Below the pieces are notes generated by a model. The model searched no databases and had not been told where the DNA came from. It saw only the letters and a list, made by a program, of their open reading frames with translations. From the NCBI RefSeq assembly GCF_022374935.2, contig NZ_CP092430.2, positions 186,001 to 250,000 on the forward strand: 64,000 nt of DNA, in the 5' to 3' direction. Positions 51,722 through 62,203 of the stretch are shown here, one piece after another (the stretch's first letter is position 1; each line of letters opens with the position of its first letter). The position numbers were made by a program, and so were the translations under genes. The stretch comes from Mycolicibacter virginiensis. Its GTDB lineage: Bacteria; Actinomycetota; Actinomycetes; Mycobacteriales; Mycobacteriaceae.

Positions 51722-52437
51722 GTTTGGGTCCGCCGGTTGCGAACCGCGCCGATCGCCTGATCCCACAGCAGCAGTGCGCTGGCCTTCAATTGGGCCGGCT
51801 TCGCCAGCTCCCTGGCCATCAGGGCGGTGGCCGCCGCCTTGGTCTGCGCCGATGCCTTCGAGGTGTGCCCGGAGTCGAACGGCGGCTGCGGGTCGTATTC
51901 CATCGACAACTGGATGGCCTTGGCGCGGCCCTCGCCGCCGATCTGGCCGGCCAGCCACAGCCCGAGATCGATACCGGCCGACACCCCCGCGCAGGTGACG
52001 ATGTCTCCCTCGTGCACGATGCGCTCGTCGCCGACCGCGGTGGCGCCGAACGTCTTCAGCGCGGGTAGTGCCATCCAGTGCGAGGTGGCGCGCTTGCCGG
52101 TGAGCAGACCGGCGGCGCCCAGTACGACCGAACCCGAGCACACCGACGCCGTCCACGTCGCCGTCTGGTGGGCGGCGCGTACCCAGTCCAGCAGCTTCTC
52201 GTCGCGGGCATGCTCCATGGTCGTCATTCCGCCGGGGATCAGAATCACGTCGGGGGAGGGCGTCTCGCCGAACGAGTGGGTTGCCCCGACCACCAGGACA
52301 CCGGAGTCCGCGGTGATCGGACCCGGCTCGTGCCACACGAAGCGCACCTGCGCATCCGGCAGCCAGCGCAACATCTCGTAGGGGCCGATGAAGTCCAGCG
52401 AGGTGAATCCGGGGTAGAGCACAATTGCGATCTGCAT
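51709..52437 (-). CDS. DJ-1/PfpI-family protein, isonitrile hydratase-like
   Basis: 242 residues. The nucleophile elbow Cys100 in ASVCSGSVVLGAAG and the glycine-rich LIPGGMTTME near 66 are typical of the class I glutamine amidotransferase-like DJ-1 group that includes isonitrile hydratase and YdeA-type proteins. A following 45-residue Lys/Ala-rich C-terminal extension is less conserved. It is 11 bases downstream of a GlxA-type regulator on the same strand, a common pairing; the regulator carries a homologous domain. The substrate is not known. Confidence 0.78.
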   Translation of the reverse strand: MQIAIVLYPGFTSLDFIGPYEMLRWLPDAQVRFVWHEPGPITADSGVLVVGATHSFGETPSPDVILIPGGMTTMEHARDEKLLDWVRAAHQTATWTASVCSGSVVLGAAGLLTGKRATSHWMALPALKTFGATAVGDERIVHEGDIVTCAGVSAGIDLGLWLAGQIGGEGRAKAIQLSMEYDPQPPFDSGHTSKASAQTKAAATALMARELAKPAQLKASALLLWDQAIGAVRNRRTQTVRR

Positions 52438-52448
52438 GGGTTTTCCTT

Positions 52449-53417
52449 TCAGGCGAAGGTCTTGCGGTAGTGATCGGGTGAGATGCCGAGCCGGCGAATG
52501 AAGGTGCGCCGCAGGGTTTCCGCAGTGCCGAATCCACAGCGTCCGGCGATCGCGACGACGGTGTCGTCGGTCTCCTCGAGTTGTCGGCGTGCGGCCTCGG
52601 TGCGCACTCGCTCCACGTATGCGCCCGGTGCCATGCCCACCTCGTCGGTGAAGACCCGGGTGAAGTGCCGGGGGCTCATCGAGGCTCGGGACGCCAGTTC
52701 GGTAATCCGGTGCAGGCCACCGGGTTCGGACTCGATCAGCTCCTGGACATCACGGATCGGCGCGCGACGCGAACGCGGCAGCCAAGCGGGAACCGCGAAC
52801 TGGGACTGGCCGCCGGGGCGCCGCAGATACAGCACCAGCCAGCGGGCCGCGGTCTGTGCCACCTCGGTTCCGTAATCTTCTTCCACCAACGCCAAGGCCA
52901 GATCGATACCGGCGGTGACCCCGGCCGCGGTCCACACCGTCGCCGAACTGCGCACGAAGATGGGCTCCGGGTCGACGGTGACGCTCGGGAACTCGCGGGC
53001 CAGCGCGTCGGCAAATGCCCAATGCGTGGTGACGCGGCACCCGTCGAGCAGACCCGCCTGCGCGGCCAGGAAAGCACCGGTACACACACTGACCACCCGC
53101 CGGGTCTGGGCAGCGGCGCGGCGGACCCATTCGACGGTTTCCGGATCGGCCTGCACCGTGTGGACACCGACGCCGCCGGGCAGCACCAGGGTGTCGACGG
53201 GCTCGCTCGGCGCGGGTAGGGGACTCGGCGCGAGAGCCAGCCCGCTGCTGGTGGCGATCGGGGCGCCGTCGACGCTGGCCACCGTGACCTGGTAGCCGTC
53301 CTCGCCGCGGCCCTGACCGAGCAGGACGAGCGTCGCGGTGGCGAACACCTCCGCGGGCCCGAAAACATCCAGCGCCTGGATTCCGGGGTAGCCGAGGATG
53401 ACGACGTCGCGTGTCAT
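52449..53417 (-). CDS. GlxA-family transcriptional regulator (DJ-1-like domain plus AraC HTH)
   Basis: 322 residues. The N-terminal domain (about 1-190) is DJ-1/PfpI-like, with Cys112 in SVCTGAFLAAQ. Two AraC-type helix-turn-helix motifs occupy about 225-320: ELASRASMSPRHFTRVFTDEVG and AGRCGFGTAETLRRTFIRRLG. The ATG at 53417 follows the codon pattern; the frame is open further upstream but without family sequence. It probably activates the downstream DJ-1 gene in response to a small molecule. Confidence 0.83.
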   Translation of the reverse strand: MTRDVVILGYPGIQALDVFGPAEVFATATLVLLGQGRGEDGYQVTVASVDGAPIATSSGLALAPSPLPAPSEPVDTLVLPGGVGVHTVQADPETVEWVRRAAAQTRRVVSVCTGAFLAAQAGLLDGCRVTTHWAFADALAREFPSVTVDPEPIFVRSSATVWTAAGVTAGIDLALALVEEDYGTEVAQTAARWLVLYLRRPGGQSQFAVPAWLPRSRRAPIRDVQELIESEPGGLHRITELASRASMSPRHFTRVFTDEVGMAPGAYVERVRTEAARRQLEETDDTVVAIAGRCGFGTAETLRRTFIRRLGISPDHYRKTFA

Positions 53418-53514
53418 GCCATCAGTGTCAGCGGTCCGGCGCGTGGCGTCTACGACATACATCCCACAAATCAGGACAAGCCGCCCCGCCCCGGGTCCGG
53501 ACCCGGAAATGCAG

Positions 53515-53545
53515 CAGGCCCCCAAGGGGTCTCCCCGGGGGCCTG
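53515..53545 (-). terminator. Stem-loop downstream of fadE5
   Basis: CAGGCCCCC / GGGGGCCTG forms a nine-base stem, with GGGG-TCT-CCCC nested in the loop. It is 20 bases past the fadE5 stop on the minus strand and has no clear T-tract, as is usual in mycobacteria. Confidence 0.6.
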
Positions 53546-53564
53546 CGCGGTCTGTGCTGGGCGT

Positions 53565-55400
53565 TTAGAACGCCGCTTCGTCGAGCTCCATGATGTCGTT
53601 GTCGATGTTCTCGATCACCGAGCGAGTGCTGGTCAGCAACGGCAGGAAGTTCTTGGTGAAGAACGACGCCACCGCGATCTTGCCCTCGTAGAAGGACCGG
53701 TCGGCACCCTCGGCACCGGCATCGAGCTTCGCCACCGCCACCGCGGCCTGGCGAGCCAGCAGCCAGCCGATCATCAGGTCGCCGACGCTCATCAGGAAGC
53801 GCACCGAACCCAGGCCGACCTTGTAGATGCTGGAGATGTCCTCCTGCGCGGCCATCAGGTAGCCGGTCAGCGTCGCCGCCATGCCCTGCACGTCGGCCAG
53901 CGCGGTGGCCAGCAGTTCCCGCTCGGCCTTCAGTCGGCCGTTACCGGTCTCGTTCTTGATGAACGTCTCGATCTCGCCCGCGACGTGGGCCAGTGCGGCG
54001 CCCTTGTCACGGATGATCTTGCGGAAGAAGAAGTCCTGTGCCTGGATTGCCGTGGTGCCCTCGTAGAGCGAGTCGATCTTGGCGTCACGGATGTACTGCT
54101 CGATCGGGTAGTCCTGCAGGAAGCCCGAGCCACCCAGGGTCTGCAGACTCTCGGTGAGCTTGGCGTAGGCCTGCTCGGAGCCGACACCCTTGACGATCGG
54201 CAGCATCAGGTCATTGATCTTGACCGCCAGATCGGCGTCGACACCGTGCAGCGCCTTGGCGACCGCTTCGTCCTGGAAGGTGGCGGTGAACATGTACAGC
54301 GCCCGCAGACCCTCGGCGTAGGCCTTCTGGGTCATCAGCGACCGGCGGACGTCCGGGTGATGGGTGATGGTCACCCGCGGTGCGGACTTGTCGGTCATCT
54401 GGGTCAGGTCGGCGCCTTGCACCCGCTCCTTGGCGTACTCGAGCGCGTTGAGGTAGCCGGTGGACAGCGTCGCGATGGCCTTGGTACCGACCATCATCCG
54501 GGCCTGCTCGATCACGTCGAACATCTGCGCGATGCCGTTGTGCACCTCGCCGACGAGCCAGCCCTTGGCCGGTACGCCGTGCTGGCCGAAGGTCAGCTCA
54601 CAGGTGGCCGAGACCTTCAGGCCCATCTTGTGCTCGACGTTGGTCACGAAGGCACCGTTGCGCTCGCCGAGCTCACCGGTCTCGAAGTCGAACAGGAACT
54701 TCGGCACGAAGAACAGCGACAGACCCTTGGTGCCGGGCTTGGCGCCCTCCGGGCGGGCCAGCACCAGGTGGAAGATGTTCTCGAACAGGTCGTCGGAGTC
54801 AGCCGAGGTGATGAATCGCTTGACGCCGTCGATGTGCCACGAGCCGTCCTCTTGCTGGACGGCCTTGGTGCGGCCGGCGCCCACGTCCGAGCCGGCATCC
54901 GGCTCGGTCAGCACCATGGTCGAACCCCAGCCGCGCTCCGCGGCGAGGACAGCCCACTTCTTCTGCTCGTCGGTGGCGATGTTGTAGAAGATGTTGGCGA
55001 AGCCTGCGCCGCCGCCGTACATCCACACCGCCGGGTTGGCGCCCAGGATGTGCTCCTGCAGGGCCCACATCAGGACCTTGGGCATCGGAATGCCGCCGAG
55101 CTCCTCGATGACCCCGACCCGGTCCCAGCCGCCTTCCAGGTGGGCGCGCACCGACTTCTTGAAGGACTCGGGCAGCGTCACCGAGTGGGTGGCCGGGTCG
55201 AACACCGGCGGGTTGCGGTCGCCGTCGACGAACGACTCCGCGATCGGGCCCTCGGCCAGGCGGACCATCTCGCCGAGCATCTCTTGAGCGGTGTCGACGT
55301 CCAGGTCGGCGTAGTCGCCTTCGCCGAAGACCTGGTCCAAGCCCAGCACCTCGAACAGGTTGAACACCTGGTCACGGACATTGCTCTTGTAGTGGCTCAC
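53565..55400 (-). CDS. fadE5: Acyl-CoA dehydrogenase FadE5
   Basis: 611 residues. It opens [19 protein letters not shown], carries [18 protein letters not shown] near 165 and [16 protein letters not shown] near 445 with the catalytic Glu, then the extra C-terminal helical domain of the FadE5 group. FadE5 (Rv0244c) dehydrogenates a broad range of saturated fatty acyl-CoAs. The GTG at 55400 has GAGGAGG about five bases upstream; the open frame continues some 290 codons further, but that part is antisense to the flavin reductase. Palindromes shared with the fadA2/fabG4 promoter lie 50-90 bases upstream. Confidence 0.93.
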   Translation of the reverse strand: MSHYKSNVRDQVFNLFEVLGLDQVFGEGDYADLDVDTAQEMLGEMVRLAEGPIAESFVDGDRNPPVFDPATHSVTLPESFKKSVRAHLEGGWDRVGVIEELGGIPMPKVLMWALQEHILGANPAVWMYGGGAGFANIFYNIATDEQKKWAVLAAERGWGSTMVLTEPDAGSDVGAGRTKAVQQEDGSWHIDGVKRFITSADSDDLFENIFHLVLARPEGAKPGTKGLSLFFVPKFLFDFETGELGERNGAFVTNVEHKMGLKVSATCELTFGQHGVPAKGWLVGEVHNGIAQMFDVIEQARMMVGTKAIATLSTGYLNALEYAKERVQGADLTQMTDKSAPRVTITHHPDVRRSLMTQKAYAEGLRALYMFTATFQDEAVAKALHGVDADLAVKINDLMLPIVKGVGSEQAYAKLTESLQTLGGSGFLQDYPIEQYIRDAKIDSLYEGTTAIQAQDFFFRKIIRDKGAALAHVAGEIETFIKNETGNGRLKAERELLATALADVQGMAATLTGYLMAAQEDISSIYKVGLGSVRFLMSVGDLMIGWLLARQAAVAVAKLDAGAEGADRSFYEGKIAVASFFTKNFLPLLTSTRSVIENIDNDIMELDEAAF

Positions 55401-55449
55401 TACTTCCTCCTCATGGAATGCCACCTGTGGTTGGGTACTCAGGCTTAAG

Positions 55450-55489
55450 TTACCCACCAGTAACGTAACCTGAAATATACTCGCCAGTA
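55450..55489. promoter_or_regulatory. Pair of TACT-N4-AGTA-type palindromes upstream of fadE5
   Basis: GTTAC-CCACCA-GTAAC (55449-55464) contains TACC-CACC-AGTA, one base from the core. TACT-CGCC-AGTA (55478-55489) is an exact core. This repeats the two-site arrangement seen between fabG4 and fadA2. The remaining part of the 247-base spacer to the flavin reductase shows no other clear element. Confidence 0.6.
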
Positions 55490-55533
55490 GCCATAGTGCA
55501 AGCTGATGTGAGCTATGTCCTTTATGCGGGTAA

Positions 55534-56154
<621 letters not shown>

Positions 56155-56218
56155 GGTCCGAGCCGCTGTAGGCGTGCCGGGGGTGCGATAACCCCCGCCG
56201 ATGTGTTGCTATGGGCAG

Positions 56219-57088
56219 ATGGCGCCCCTGCGTAGCGACCCCGTGCAGTTGAGGACCACCGCCGAGACACTGGTGGCCGAAGCAGCCACCTTCGTCCGGC
56301 GTCGACGCGCCGAGGTGTTCGGCGCCGAAGCGGCCGAGTCGTCCTCCGGCCTGGTCCAGACGAAAAGCAGTCCGACCGATCCGGTGACCGTGGTCGATAC
56401 CGAGACCGAGAGCTTCATCAGAGATCGACTGAGTCGGCTTCGGCCCGGTGATGCGGTGCTGGGCGAGGAAGGCGGAGGATCCGGCGACGTCTCCGGTGCT
56501 GAACCGGGGGTCGTCACCTGGGTGGTCGACCCGATCGACGGCACAGTGAACTTCATGTACGACGTCCCGGCCTACGCGGTTTCGGTGGCAGCGCAGATCG
56601 GCGGGGTGTCGGTGGCCGGCGCGGTGGCCGACGTCGTCGGTGACCGGATCTATTCTGCCGGTGCCGGATTGGGCGCCCGAGTGACCGACCGGCAGGGAAC
56701 CACCGGTCTGCGCTGCACCGATGTCAGCGAGCTGTCGCTGGCGCTGCTGGGCACCGGGTTCGGCTATTCACCCCGGCGCCGGGCCGCCCAGGCGGCACTG
56801 CTTGCCCGACTGCTGCCGGAAGTGCGCGATGTACGGCGAATCGGATCGGCTGCGCTGGACCTGTGCATGATCGCTGCCGGGCGACTGGACGCGTACTACG
56901 AGCATGGGATCAAGCCGTGGGATTACGCCGCCGGCGCGTTGATCGCGGTCGAGGCCGGGGCGCGGGTGGTGCTGCCCGGCCCGGAGATCGACAGCGGCGA
57001 GGTGTGCGTCGCCGCCGCACCCGGCGTCGCCGATGCCTTGATCGCATTGCTGCAGCGCGAAGGCGGCTGGGCTGCTATTCCGCAGTAG
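56219..57088 (+). CDS. Inositol-monophosphatase-family protein, SuhB-like
   Basis: 289 residues. The metal-dependent sugar phosphatase motifs are [14 protein letters not shown] near 51-64, GEEGGG at 82-87 (Glu83/Glu84), DPIDGTVNF at 104-112 and [11 protein letters not shown] near 230. The block [25 protein letters not shown] is nearly what I recall of M. tuberculosis SuhB (Rv2701c); that gene lies elsewhere there, so this may be a paralogue. It would dephosphorylate inositol phosphate or a related sugar phosphate. An upstream in-frame ATG at 56201 cannot be excluded. Confidence 0.8.
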   Translation: MAPLRSDPVQLRTTAETLVAEAATFVRRRRAEVFGAEAAESSSGLVQTKSSPTDPVTVVDTETESFIRDRLSRLRPGDAVLGEEGGGSGDVSGAEPGVVTWVVDPIDGTVNFMYDVPAYAVSVAAQIGGVSVAGAVADVVGDRIYSAGAGLGARVTDRQGTTGLRCTDVSELSLALLGTGFGYSPRRRAAQAALLARLLPEVRDVRRIGSAALDLCMIAAGRLDAYYEHGIKPWDYAAGALIAVEAGARVVLPGPEIDSGEVCVAAAPGVADALIALLQREGGWAAIPQ

Positions 57089-57189
57089 CCAGGTCATACG
57101 AAGAGTGTTGTGAGCGAGTTCACTTCGCGACCGGTTTATTGCCTATCACCTGTTGACCACCATTCAGCCGCGTCGGTAGAACGGGACGT

Positions 57190-57211
57190 GCAGAAGCGCT
57201 GAAGCTTCTGC
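57190..57211. other. Stem-loop in the suhB-like / aldo-keto reductase spacer
   Basis: GCAGAAGC-GCTGAA-GCTTCTGC forms an exact eight-base stem. It could terminate the suhB-like transcript (stop at 57088), though no T-tract follows. Nothing else was found in the 240-base spacer apart from this. Confidence 0.4.
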
Positions 57212-57328
57212 GGCCGCAACGGCGCGGCCAGCGCCAGAGAGATGAAACCTGGCTATTAGCAGCTGGTTTCCCGGCTGATTGACACGTAACTAGTGATGGC
57301 AACGTAACGGAGCGTGTAGGTCGAAGAT

Positions 57329-58198
57329 ATGACGATTTCATTCGAGTTGGAATCCGCCGCAGATACTTCCCTGTCGATTCCCCAGGTGGCCCTCAATGAC
57401 GAGGTGGCCATGCCCGTGTTGGGTCTGGGAGTCGCCAAACTGTCCGACGAGCAAACCGAGGCATCGGTGCTGGCAGCCCTGGAAAGCGGTTGCCGGCTCA
57501 TCGACACCGCCGCGTCCTACGGCAACGAGGCCATAGTGGGACGGGCGATCGAGGCTTCCGGTGTGCCGCGTTCGGAGTTGTTCGTCAGCACCAAGCTGGG
57601 CACCTCCAATCAGGGCTACTGTGCTGCCAAACAGGCCTGCGAACGCAGCCTGGATCAGCTCGGTCTGGACTACATCGACATGTACCTCATCCATTGGCCG
57701 GCACCGCAACTGGGCAAATACGTGGAGAGCTTCCAAGCGATGATCGAGGCGCGTGACGCCGGCCTGGTCCAGTCGGTCGGAGTATGCAACTTCACCGAGG
57801 AACACCTGACCGAGGTGATCGACGAGACCGGCGTGACCCCGGCGATCAACCAGATCGAACTACATCCGCGGCTCAACCAGGCCGAACTGCGTGACGTCAA
57901 CGCCAACCGGGACATCGTCACCCAGTCCTACAGTCCGCTGGGTGTGGGGAGCCTGCTCGATGACCCCGCGGTGACGGCACTGGCGAGCGCCCACGGGCGA
58001 ACCCCGGCGCAGATCTTGATCCGGTGGAATCTGCAGTGCGGCAACGCGGTGATCTCACGATCCGGGAATCCGGAGCGGGTTGCGGCGAATCTGGACGTAT
58101 TCGAGTTCGAGCTGTCCGAGGCCGACATGGCTACCCTGGACAGCCTGCATGACGGCACCCGGGTGTTGCACGACCCGATGACGTTCTTGGGAACCTAG
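57329..58198 (+). CDS. Aldo/keto reductase
   Basis: 289-residue NADPH-dependent (alpha/beta)8 reductase. The catalytic tetrad is visible: Asp59 and Tyr64 in [12 protein letters not shown], Lys89 in STKLG and His122 in LIHWP. The NADPH-binding C-terminal part has [19 protein letters not shown] in place of the more common IPKS. Size and motifs are those of mycobacterial AKR proteins such as Rv2971 that reduce small dicarbonyls. It ends one base before the end of the convergent sdh1 operon. Confidence 0.85.
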   Translation: MTISFELESAADTSLSIPQVALNDEVAMPVLGLGVAKLSDEQTEASVLAALESGCRLIDTAASYGNEAIVGRAIEASGVPRSELFVSTKLGTSNQGYCAAKQACERSLDQLGLDYIDMYLIHWPAPQLGKYVESFQAMIEARDAGLVQSVGVCNFTEEHLTEVIDETGVTPAINQIELHPRLNQAELRDVNANRDIVTQSYSPLGVGSLLDDPAVTALASAHGRTPAQILIRWNLQCGNAVISRSGNPERVAANLDVFEFELSEADMATLDSLHDGTRVLHDPMTFLGT

Positions 58199-58199
58199 G

Positions 58200-58955
58200 T
58201 CAGTCGGCCTTGCGGCGGAAGATCTTTCGACCGAGCCAGACGACCGGGTCATAGCGGTTTCCGACCACCCGTTCCTTCATCGGGATGATGGCGTTGTCGG
58301 TGATCGTGATGTGCTCCGGGCAGACCTCGGTGCAGCACTTGGTGATGTTGCACAATCCGAGCCCGGCGTCGTCCTGGGCGAAGTCACGCCGGTCGGCGGC
58401 GTCCAGCGGGTGCATGTCCAACTCCGCGAGTCGGATGAACATCCGCGGCCCGGAGAACCGTGGCTTGTTCTCCTCGTGGTCTCGGATGACGTGGCAGACG
58501 TTCTGGCACAGGAAGCATTCGATGCACTTGCGGAACTCCTGGGAGCGCTCCACATCGACCTGCTGCATCCGGTACTCGCCGGGCTTGAGATCCGCCGGCG
58601 GCTTGAAAGCCGGCATCTCGCGGGCCTTCTCGTAGTTGAACGAGACATCGGTGACCAGGTCCCGAACCACCGGGAAGGTCCGCACCGGGGTGACGGTGAT
58701 CGTTTCGGCCGGGTCGAACATCGACATCCGCGTCATACACATCAATCGCGGGAATCCGTTGATCTCCGCCGAACACGATCCGCACTTGCCGGCCTTGCAG
58801 TTCCAGCGCACCGCCAGATCCGGGGTCTGGGTGGCCTGCAGGCGATGGATGACGTCGAGCACCACCTCGCCCTCGTTGACCTCGACCTCGAAGTCTTCAA
58901 GTCCACCGCCGTCAACGTCACCACGCCAGACTCGCAGGTGGGCGTTGTGTGTCAT
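58200..58955 (-). CDS. Succinate dehydrogenase 1 iron-sulfur subunit (Rv0247c type)
   Basis: 251 residues. The 2Fe-2S ligands are Cys53, Cys58, Cys61 and Cys73 (NCKAGKCGSC...LMC). The 4Fe-4S/3Fe-4S ligands fall in CIECFLCQNVCH near 143 and in CNITKCCTEVCP near 203. It passes electrons from the flavoprotein to the membrane subunit. It is the last gene of the operon, overlapping the flavoprotein stop by one base (TAATG). The Sdh1 complex of mycobacteria is the one encoded by Rv0247c-Rv0249c, separate from sdhCDAB. Confidence 0.9.
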   Translation of the reverse strand: MTHNAHLRVWRGDVDGGGLEDFEVEVNEGEVVLDVIHRLQATQTPDLAVRWNCKAGKCGSCSAEINGFPRLMCMTRMSMFDPAETITVTPVRTFPVVRDLVTDVSFNYEKAREMPAFKPPADLKPGEYRMQQVDVERSQEFRKCIECFLCQNVCHVIRDHEENKPRFSGPRMFIRLAELDMHPLDAADRRDFAQDDAGLGLCNITKCCTEVCPEHITITDNAIIPMKERVVGNRYDPVVWLGRKIFRRKAD

Positions 58956-60874
58956 TACGCTCTCCGTCCCGGATGTTGCGCCAGCTCTTGGTCGGTGTAG
59001 TACTTCTCCAGTTCGGAGATCTCGAACAGCTCCAGCAGGTCCTCGCGCATCCCGGTCTGAGGCTCCGGGGTGATCGTGATGTCGGGGACCGCGCTACTGT
59101 CCGTGACCCGGCAGACCAACAGGGTCTTGCGCCAGTTGGCGTCCATCCCCGGGTGGTCGTCGCGGGTATGCCCGCCGCGGCTCTCGGTGCGTTGCAGCGC
59201 TGCTTTTGCCACGCATTCGCTGACCAGCAGCATGTTGCGCAGGTCGACGGCCAGATGCCATCCCGGGTTGTAGTGCCGTCCGCCGTCGACGGTGACCGCC
59301 GCGAACCGGGCCTTGAACTCGGCAAGGCGGACCAGGGCCTGCTCCAGCTCGCCGGCATTGCGGATGATGCCGACCAGGTCGTTCATCGACTGTTGCAACT
59401 CGGCGTGCAGGGTGTAGGGGTTCTCCGGTGTCCCACCGCCGGCTGGACCGTGGAACGGCGCCAGTGCCAACTCGGCCGCGGCCTCCAGCGCTGCCGGTGT
59501 CACGGCCGGTCGAGTGCCCAGCCCCTGCACGTACTGCGCCGCGCCCAAACCGGCGCGACGGCCGAACACCAGCAGGTCCGACAGGGAGTTGCCGCCCAGT
59601 CGGTTGGAACCGTGCATCCCGCCGGAGCATTCGCCGGCGGCGAACAGTCCGGGTACCGCCGCCGCGCCGGTGTCCGGGTCCACTTCGATGCCACCCATCA
59701 CGTAGTGGCAGGTGGGGCCGACTTCCATTGCGTCCTTGGTGATGTCGACCTCGGCGAGCTGCATGAACTGGTGGTACATCGACGGCAGCCGGCGCTTGAT
59801 CTCTTCGGGTGTCAGCCGAGAGGCGATGTCGAGGAACACTCCGCCGTGCGGCGAACCGCGTCCGGCCTTGACCTCGGAGTTGATGGCGCGGGCCACCTCG
59901 TCACGGGGCAGCAGGTCCGGGGTGCGGCGGGCCGAGTCATTGTCCTTGAGCCACTGATCGGCCTCTTGCTCGGTCTCGGCGTACTGACCCTTGAACACCG
60001 GCGGGATGTAGTCGAACATGAACCGGGTTCCGTCGGAGTTTTTGAGTACTCCGCCGTCGCCGCGGACGCCCTCGGTGACCAGGATCCCCTTCACGCTGGG
60101 CGGCCACACCATCCCGGTCGGGTGGAACTGGACGAACTCCATGTTGATCAGCGTCGCGCCGGCGCGCAGCGCCAGCGCGTGGCCGTCGCCGGTGTACTCC
60201 CAGGAATTCGACGTCACCTTGAACGATTTGCCGATGCCGCCGGTGGCCAGCACCACTGCCGGCGCTTCGAACAACACGAAGTTGCCGCTTTCACGCCAGT
60301 AGCCGAACGCGCCCGAAATAGCTCCGGTAGCTTCGTCTTTGAGCAGTTCGGTGATGGTGCACTCGTGGAAGATTTTGATCCGGGCCTCGTAGTCACCGAA
60401 TTCGGCGTAGTCGTCCTGCTGCAGCGAGACCACTTTCTGCTGCATGGTGCGGATCAACTCCAGGCCGGTGCGGTCACCGACGTGGGCCAACCGCGGATAG
60501 GTGTGGCCGCCGAAGTTGCGCTGGTTGATCTTTCCGTCGGGGGTGCGGTCGAACAGCGCACCGTAGGTCTCCAGCTCCCAGACCCGCTCGGGTGCTTCCC
60601 GGGCGTGCAACTCGGCCATCCGCCAGTTGTTGAGGAACTTCCCGCCGCGCATGGTGTCGCGGAAGTGCACCTGCCAGTTGTCCTTGGAGTTGACGTTGCC
60701 CATTGACGCCGCGCAACCACCCTCGGCCATCACGGTGTGCGCCTTGCCGAACAGCGACTTACACACCACCGCAACGCTCAAGCCCTGTTCGCGGGCTTCG
60801 ATCACCGCGCGCAGGCCAGCGCCCCCGGCACCGATCACGACCACGTCGTAGGAGTGCCGTTCGACTTCAACCAT
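58955..60874 (-). CDS. Succinate dehydrogenase 1 flavoprotein subunit (Rv0248c type)
   Basis: 639 residues. FAD site VVVIGAGGAGLRAVIEAREQG near 11, the flavinylated His46 in AHTVMAEGGCAAS, and the active-site region THPTG-like FVQFHPTGMVWP plus GGIEVDPDTGA and NRLGGNSLSDLLVFGRRAG. It oxidises succinate to fumarate at the membrane and has the usual C-terminal helical extension (MREDLLELFEISELEKYYTDQELAQHPGRRA split over the last 35 residues). The operon order is membrane subunit, flavoprotein, iron-sulfur. Confidence 0.92.
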   Translation of the reverse strand: MVEVERHSYDVVVIGAGGAGLRAVIEAREQGLSVAVVCKSLFGKAHTVMAEGGCAASMGNVNSKDNWQVHFRDTMRGGKFLNNWRMAELHAREAPERVWELETYGALFDRTPDGKINQRNFGGHTYPRLAHVGDRTGLELIRTMQQKVVSLQQDDYAEFGDYEARIKIFHECTITELLKDEATGAISGAFGYWRESGNFVLFEAPAVVLATGGIGKSFKVTSNSWEYTGDGHALALRAGATLINMEFVQFHPTGMVWPPSVKGILVTEGVRGDGGVLKNSDGTRFMFDYIPPVFKGQYAETEQEADQWLKDNDSARRTPDLLPRDEVARAINSEVKAGRGSPHGGVFLDIASRLTPEEIKRRLPSMYHQFMQLAEVDITKDAMEVGPTCHYVMGGIEVDPDTGAAAVPGLFAAGECSGGMHGSNRLGGNSLSDLLVFGRRAGLGAAQYVQGLGTRPAVTPAALEAAAELALAPFHGPAGGGTPENPYTLHAELQQSMNDLVGIIRNAGELEQALVRLAEFKARFAAVTVDGGRHYNPGWHLAVDLRNMLLVSECVAKAALQRTESRGGHTRDDHPGMDANWRKTLLVCRVTDSSAVPDITITPEPQTGMREDLLELFEISELEKYYTDQELAQHPGRRA

Positions 60875-60908
60875 GAATTCTCGCTAACCCTTCGTGTGAT
60901 CGCGGCAC

Positions 60909-61733
60909 TTAGCCGACGAACCGGAAATCGGTGATGACGCCGCTGGACACCAGGGCGACGTAGAGGTCGGTGAACGCCAGCGTGCCCAGGGTGATCCAGG
61001 CGAACTGCTGGTGGCGGCCGTTGAACCAGCTGATCTTTGTCCAGAACCAGTAGCGGACCGGGTGTTTGGAGAAGTGGTTGAGGCGACCGCCGAACACATG
61101 CCGGCAGGAGTGACAGCCGCCGGTATAGGCCCAGAGCATCGCCACGTTCGCGAACAGCACGATGTTGCCCACGCCGAACCCGAACCCGCCAGGCCCGTCG
61201 TCGGAGTGCAGCGCGGCGAACGCGTCATAGGTATTGAGCGCGGCCAGCGCGAACGCGGCATAGAAGAAATAGCGGTGGCTGTTCTGCAGGATCAGCGGGA
61301 AGCGGGTCTCGCCGGTGTAGTGGGCGCGGGGTTCGGGAACCGCGCAGGCCGTCGGCGACTGCCAGAAGGCGCGGTAATAGGCCTTGCGGTAGTAGTAGCA
61401 GGTGAGCCGGAAACACAGCAGGAAGGGCAATACCAATGCTCCCAAGGGAATCCACCGAGGGAACTCCGGTAACCAGACGCCCAGGTGGCTTGAGCCGGGC
61501 ACGCATGACGCACTGATGCACGGCGAGTAGAACGGCGTCAGGTAGTGGTACTTGTCAACCCAGTAGGCGCTGCCCCAGAACGACCGGATGGTCGCGTAGA
61601 TGATGAACGCGTCCAGTCCGAGGTTCACCCGCAGCGGCGACAGCCACCAGCGGTCGGTGCGCAGCGTGCGATTCGCGATCCGTGCGCGAGTCGCCGAGAA
61701 GACGCCGGGACGGTTCACGGCGGGTGCGCTCAT
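60909..61733 (-). CDS. Succinate dehydrogenase 1 membrane anchor subunit (Rv0249c type)
   Basis: 274 residues with about five transmembrane helices: near residues 37-55, 93-115, 151-170, 183-203 and 240-262. His residues for heme/quinone are present in NSHRYFFYA and GGCHSCRHVFGGRLNHFSKHP. It anchors the flavoprotein and iron-sulfur subunits and holds the quinone site. The single-chain anchor type agrees with Rv0249c. It begins 69 bases after a small upstream gene. Confidence 0.87.
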   Translation of the reverse strand: MSAPAVNRPGVFSATRARIANRTLRTDRWWLSPLRVNLGLDAFIIYATIRSFWGSAYWVDKYHYLTPFYSPCISASCVPGSSHLGVWLPEFPRWIPLGALVLPFLLCFRLTCYYYRKAYYRAFWQSPTACAVPEPRAHYTGETRFPLILQNSHRYFFYAAFALAALNTYDAFAALHSDDGPGGFGFGVGNIVLFANVAMLWAYTGGCHSCRHVFGGRLNHFSKHPVRYWFWTKISWFNGRHQQFAWITLGTLAFTDLYVALVSSGVITDFRFVG

Positions 61734-61802
61734 CTGGTGGGGTTCCCTTCGGCTCAGTTCGTCGGAGGGCGCCCCTTGGCCGCAAGCAGCACCCGGTGTG
61801 GG

Positions 61803-62099
61803 TCAGTACCTGCCTTGGCCGCCGACGCCTTCGTCGTCGACGTCGCGCCAGAATTCGCTGTCGTATTCGGTGTCGGGGATGGTGATCTTCTCGTGCGACC
61901 GCTCGGCCGCCCAGCGCTCCAAGTCCATCTCTCCGGCATCGGATTCGAGGAGTTGAACGTCGGTGAGAATGCGCTCGGCGTCCAGTTCGATGCGGCGCAT
62001 TCCAGGGATGTCGCCGAAGCGCGTCTTCAGCCCCAGCACGCAACGCCGCAGGTCACCAATCAGGGTGTGCAGTTCGGCGAGTTCGGTAGTGCTCGACAC
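61803..62099 (-). CDS. Small conserved protein at the head of the sdh1 operon (Rv0250c type)
   Basis: 98 residues from the GTG at 62099, which has GAGGAGG about five bases upstream. Rv0250c has about the same length. The product is acidic and helical (TTELAELHTLIGDLRRCVLGLK then DAERILTDVQLLESDAGEMDLERW). No membrane helix. It precedes the sdh1 genes on the same strand, so it may be an assembly or regulatory partner; no function is established here. Confidence 0.72.
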   Translation of the reverse strand: MSSTTELAELHTLIGDLRRCVLGLKTRFGDIPGMRRIELDAERILTDVQLLESDAGEMDLERWAAERSHEKITIPDTEYDSEFWRDVDDEGVGGQGRY

Positions 62100-62203
62100 C
62101 AGACCTCCTCGGGTGGTACGGATCACAGTACGTTCACCCGATGCTAGTCACACCGGGAACGGAACGTGAGACAGATCACGTTGTGCGCACGACGTGTTGG
62201 ACG

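Noticed and set aside
58949..60706. Plus-strand open frame opposite the succinate dehydrogenase flavoprotein
   Set aside because: High-GC antisense shadow; the minus-strand product is unmistakable.
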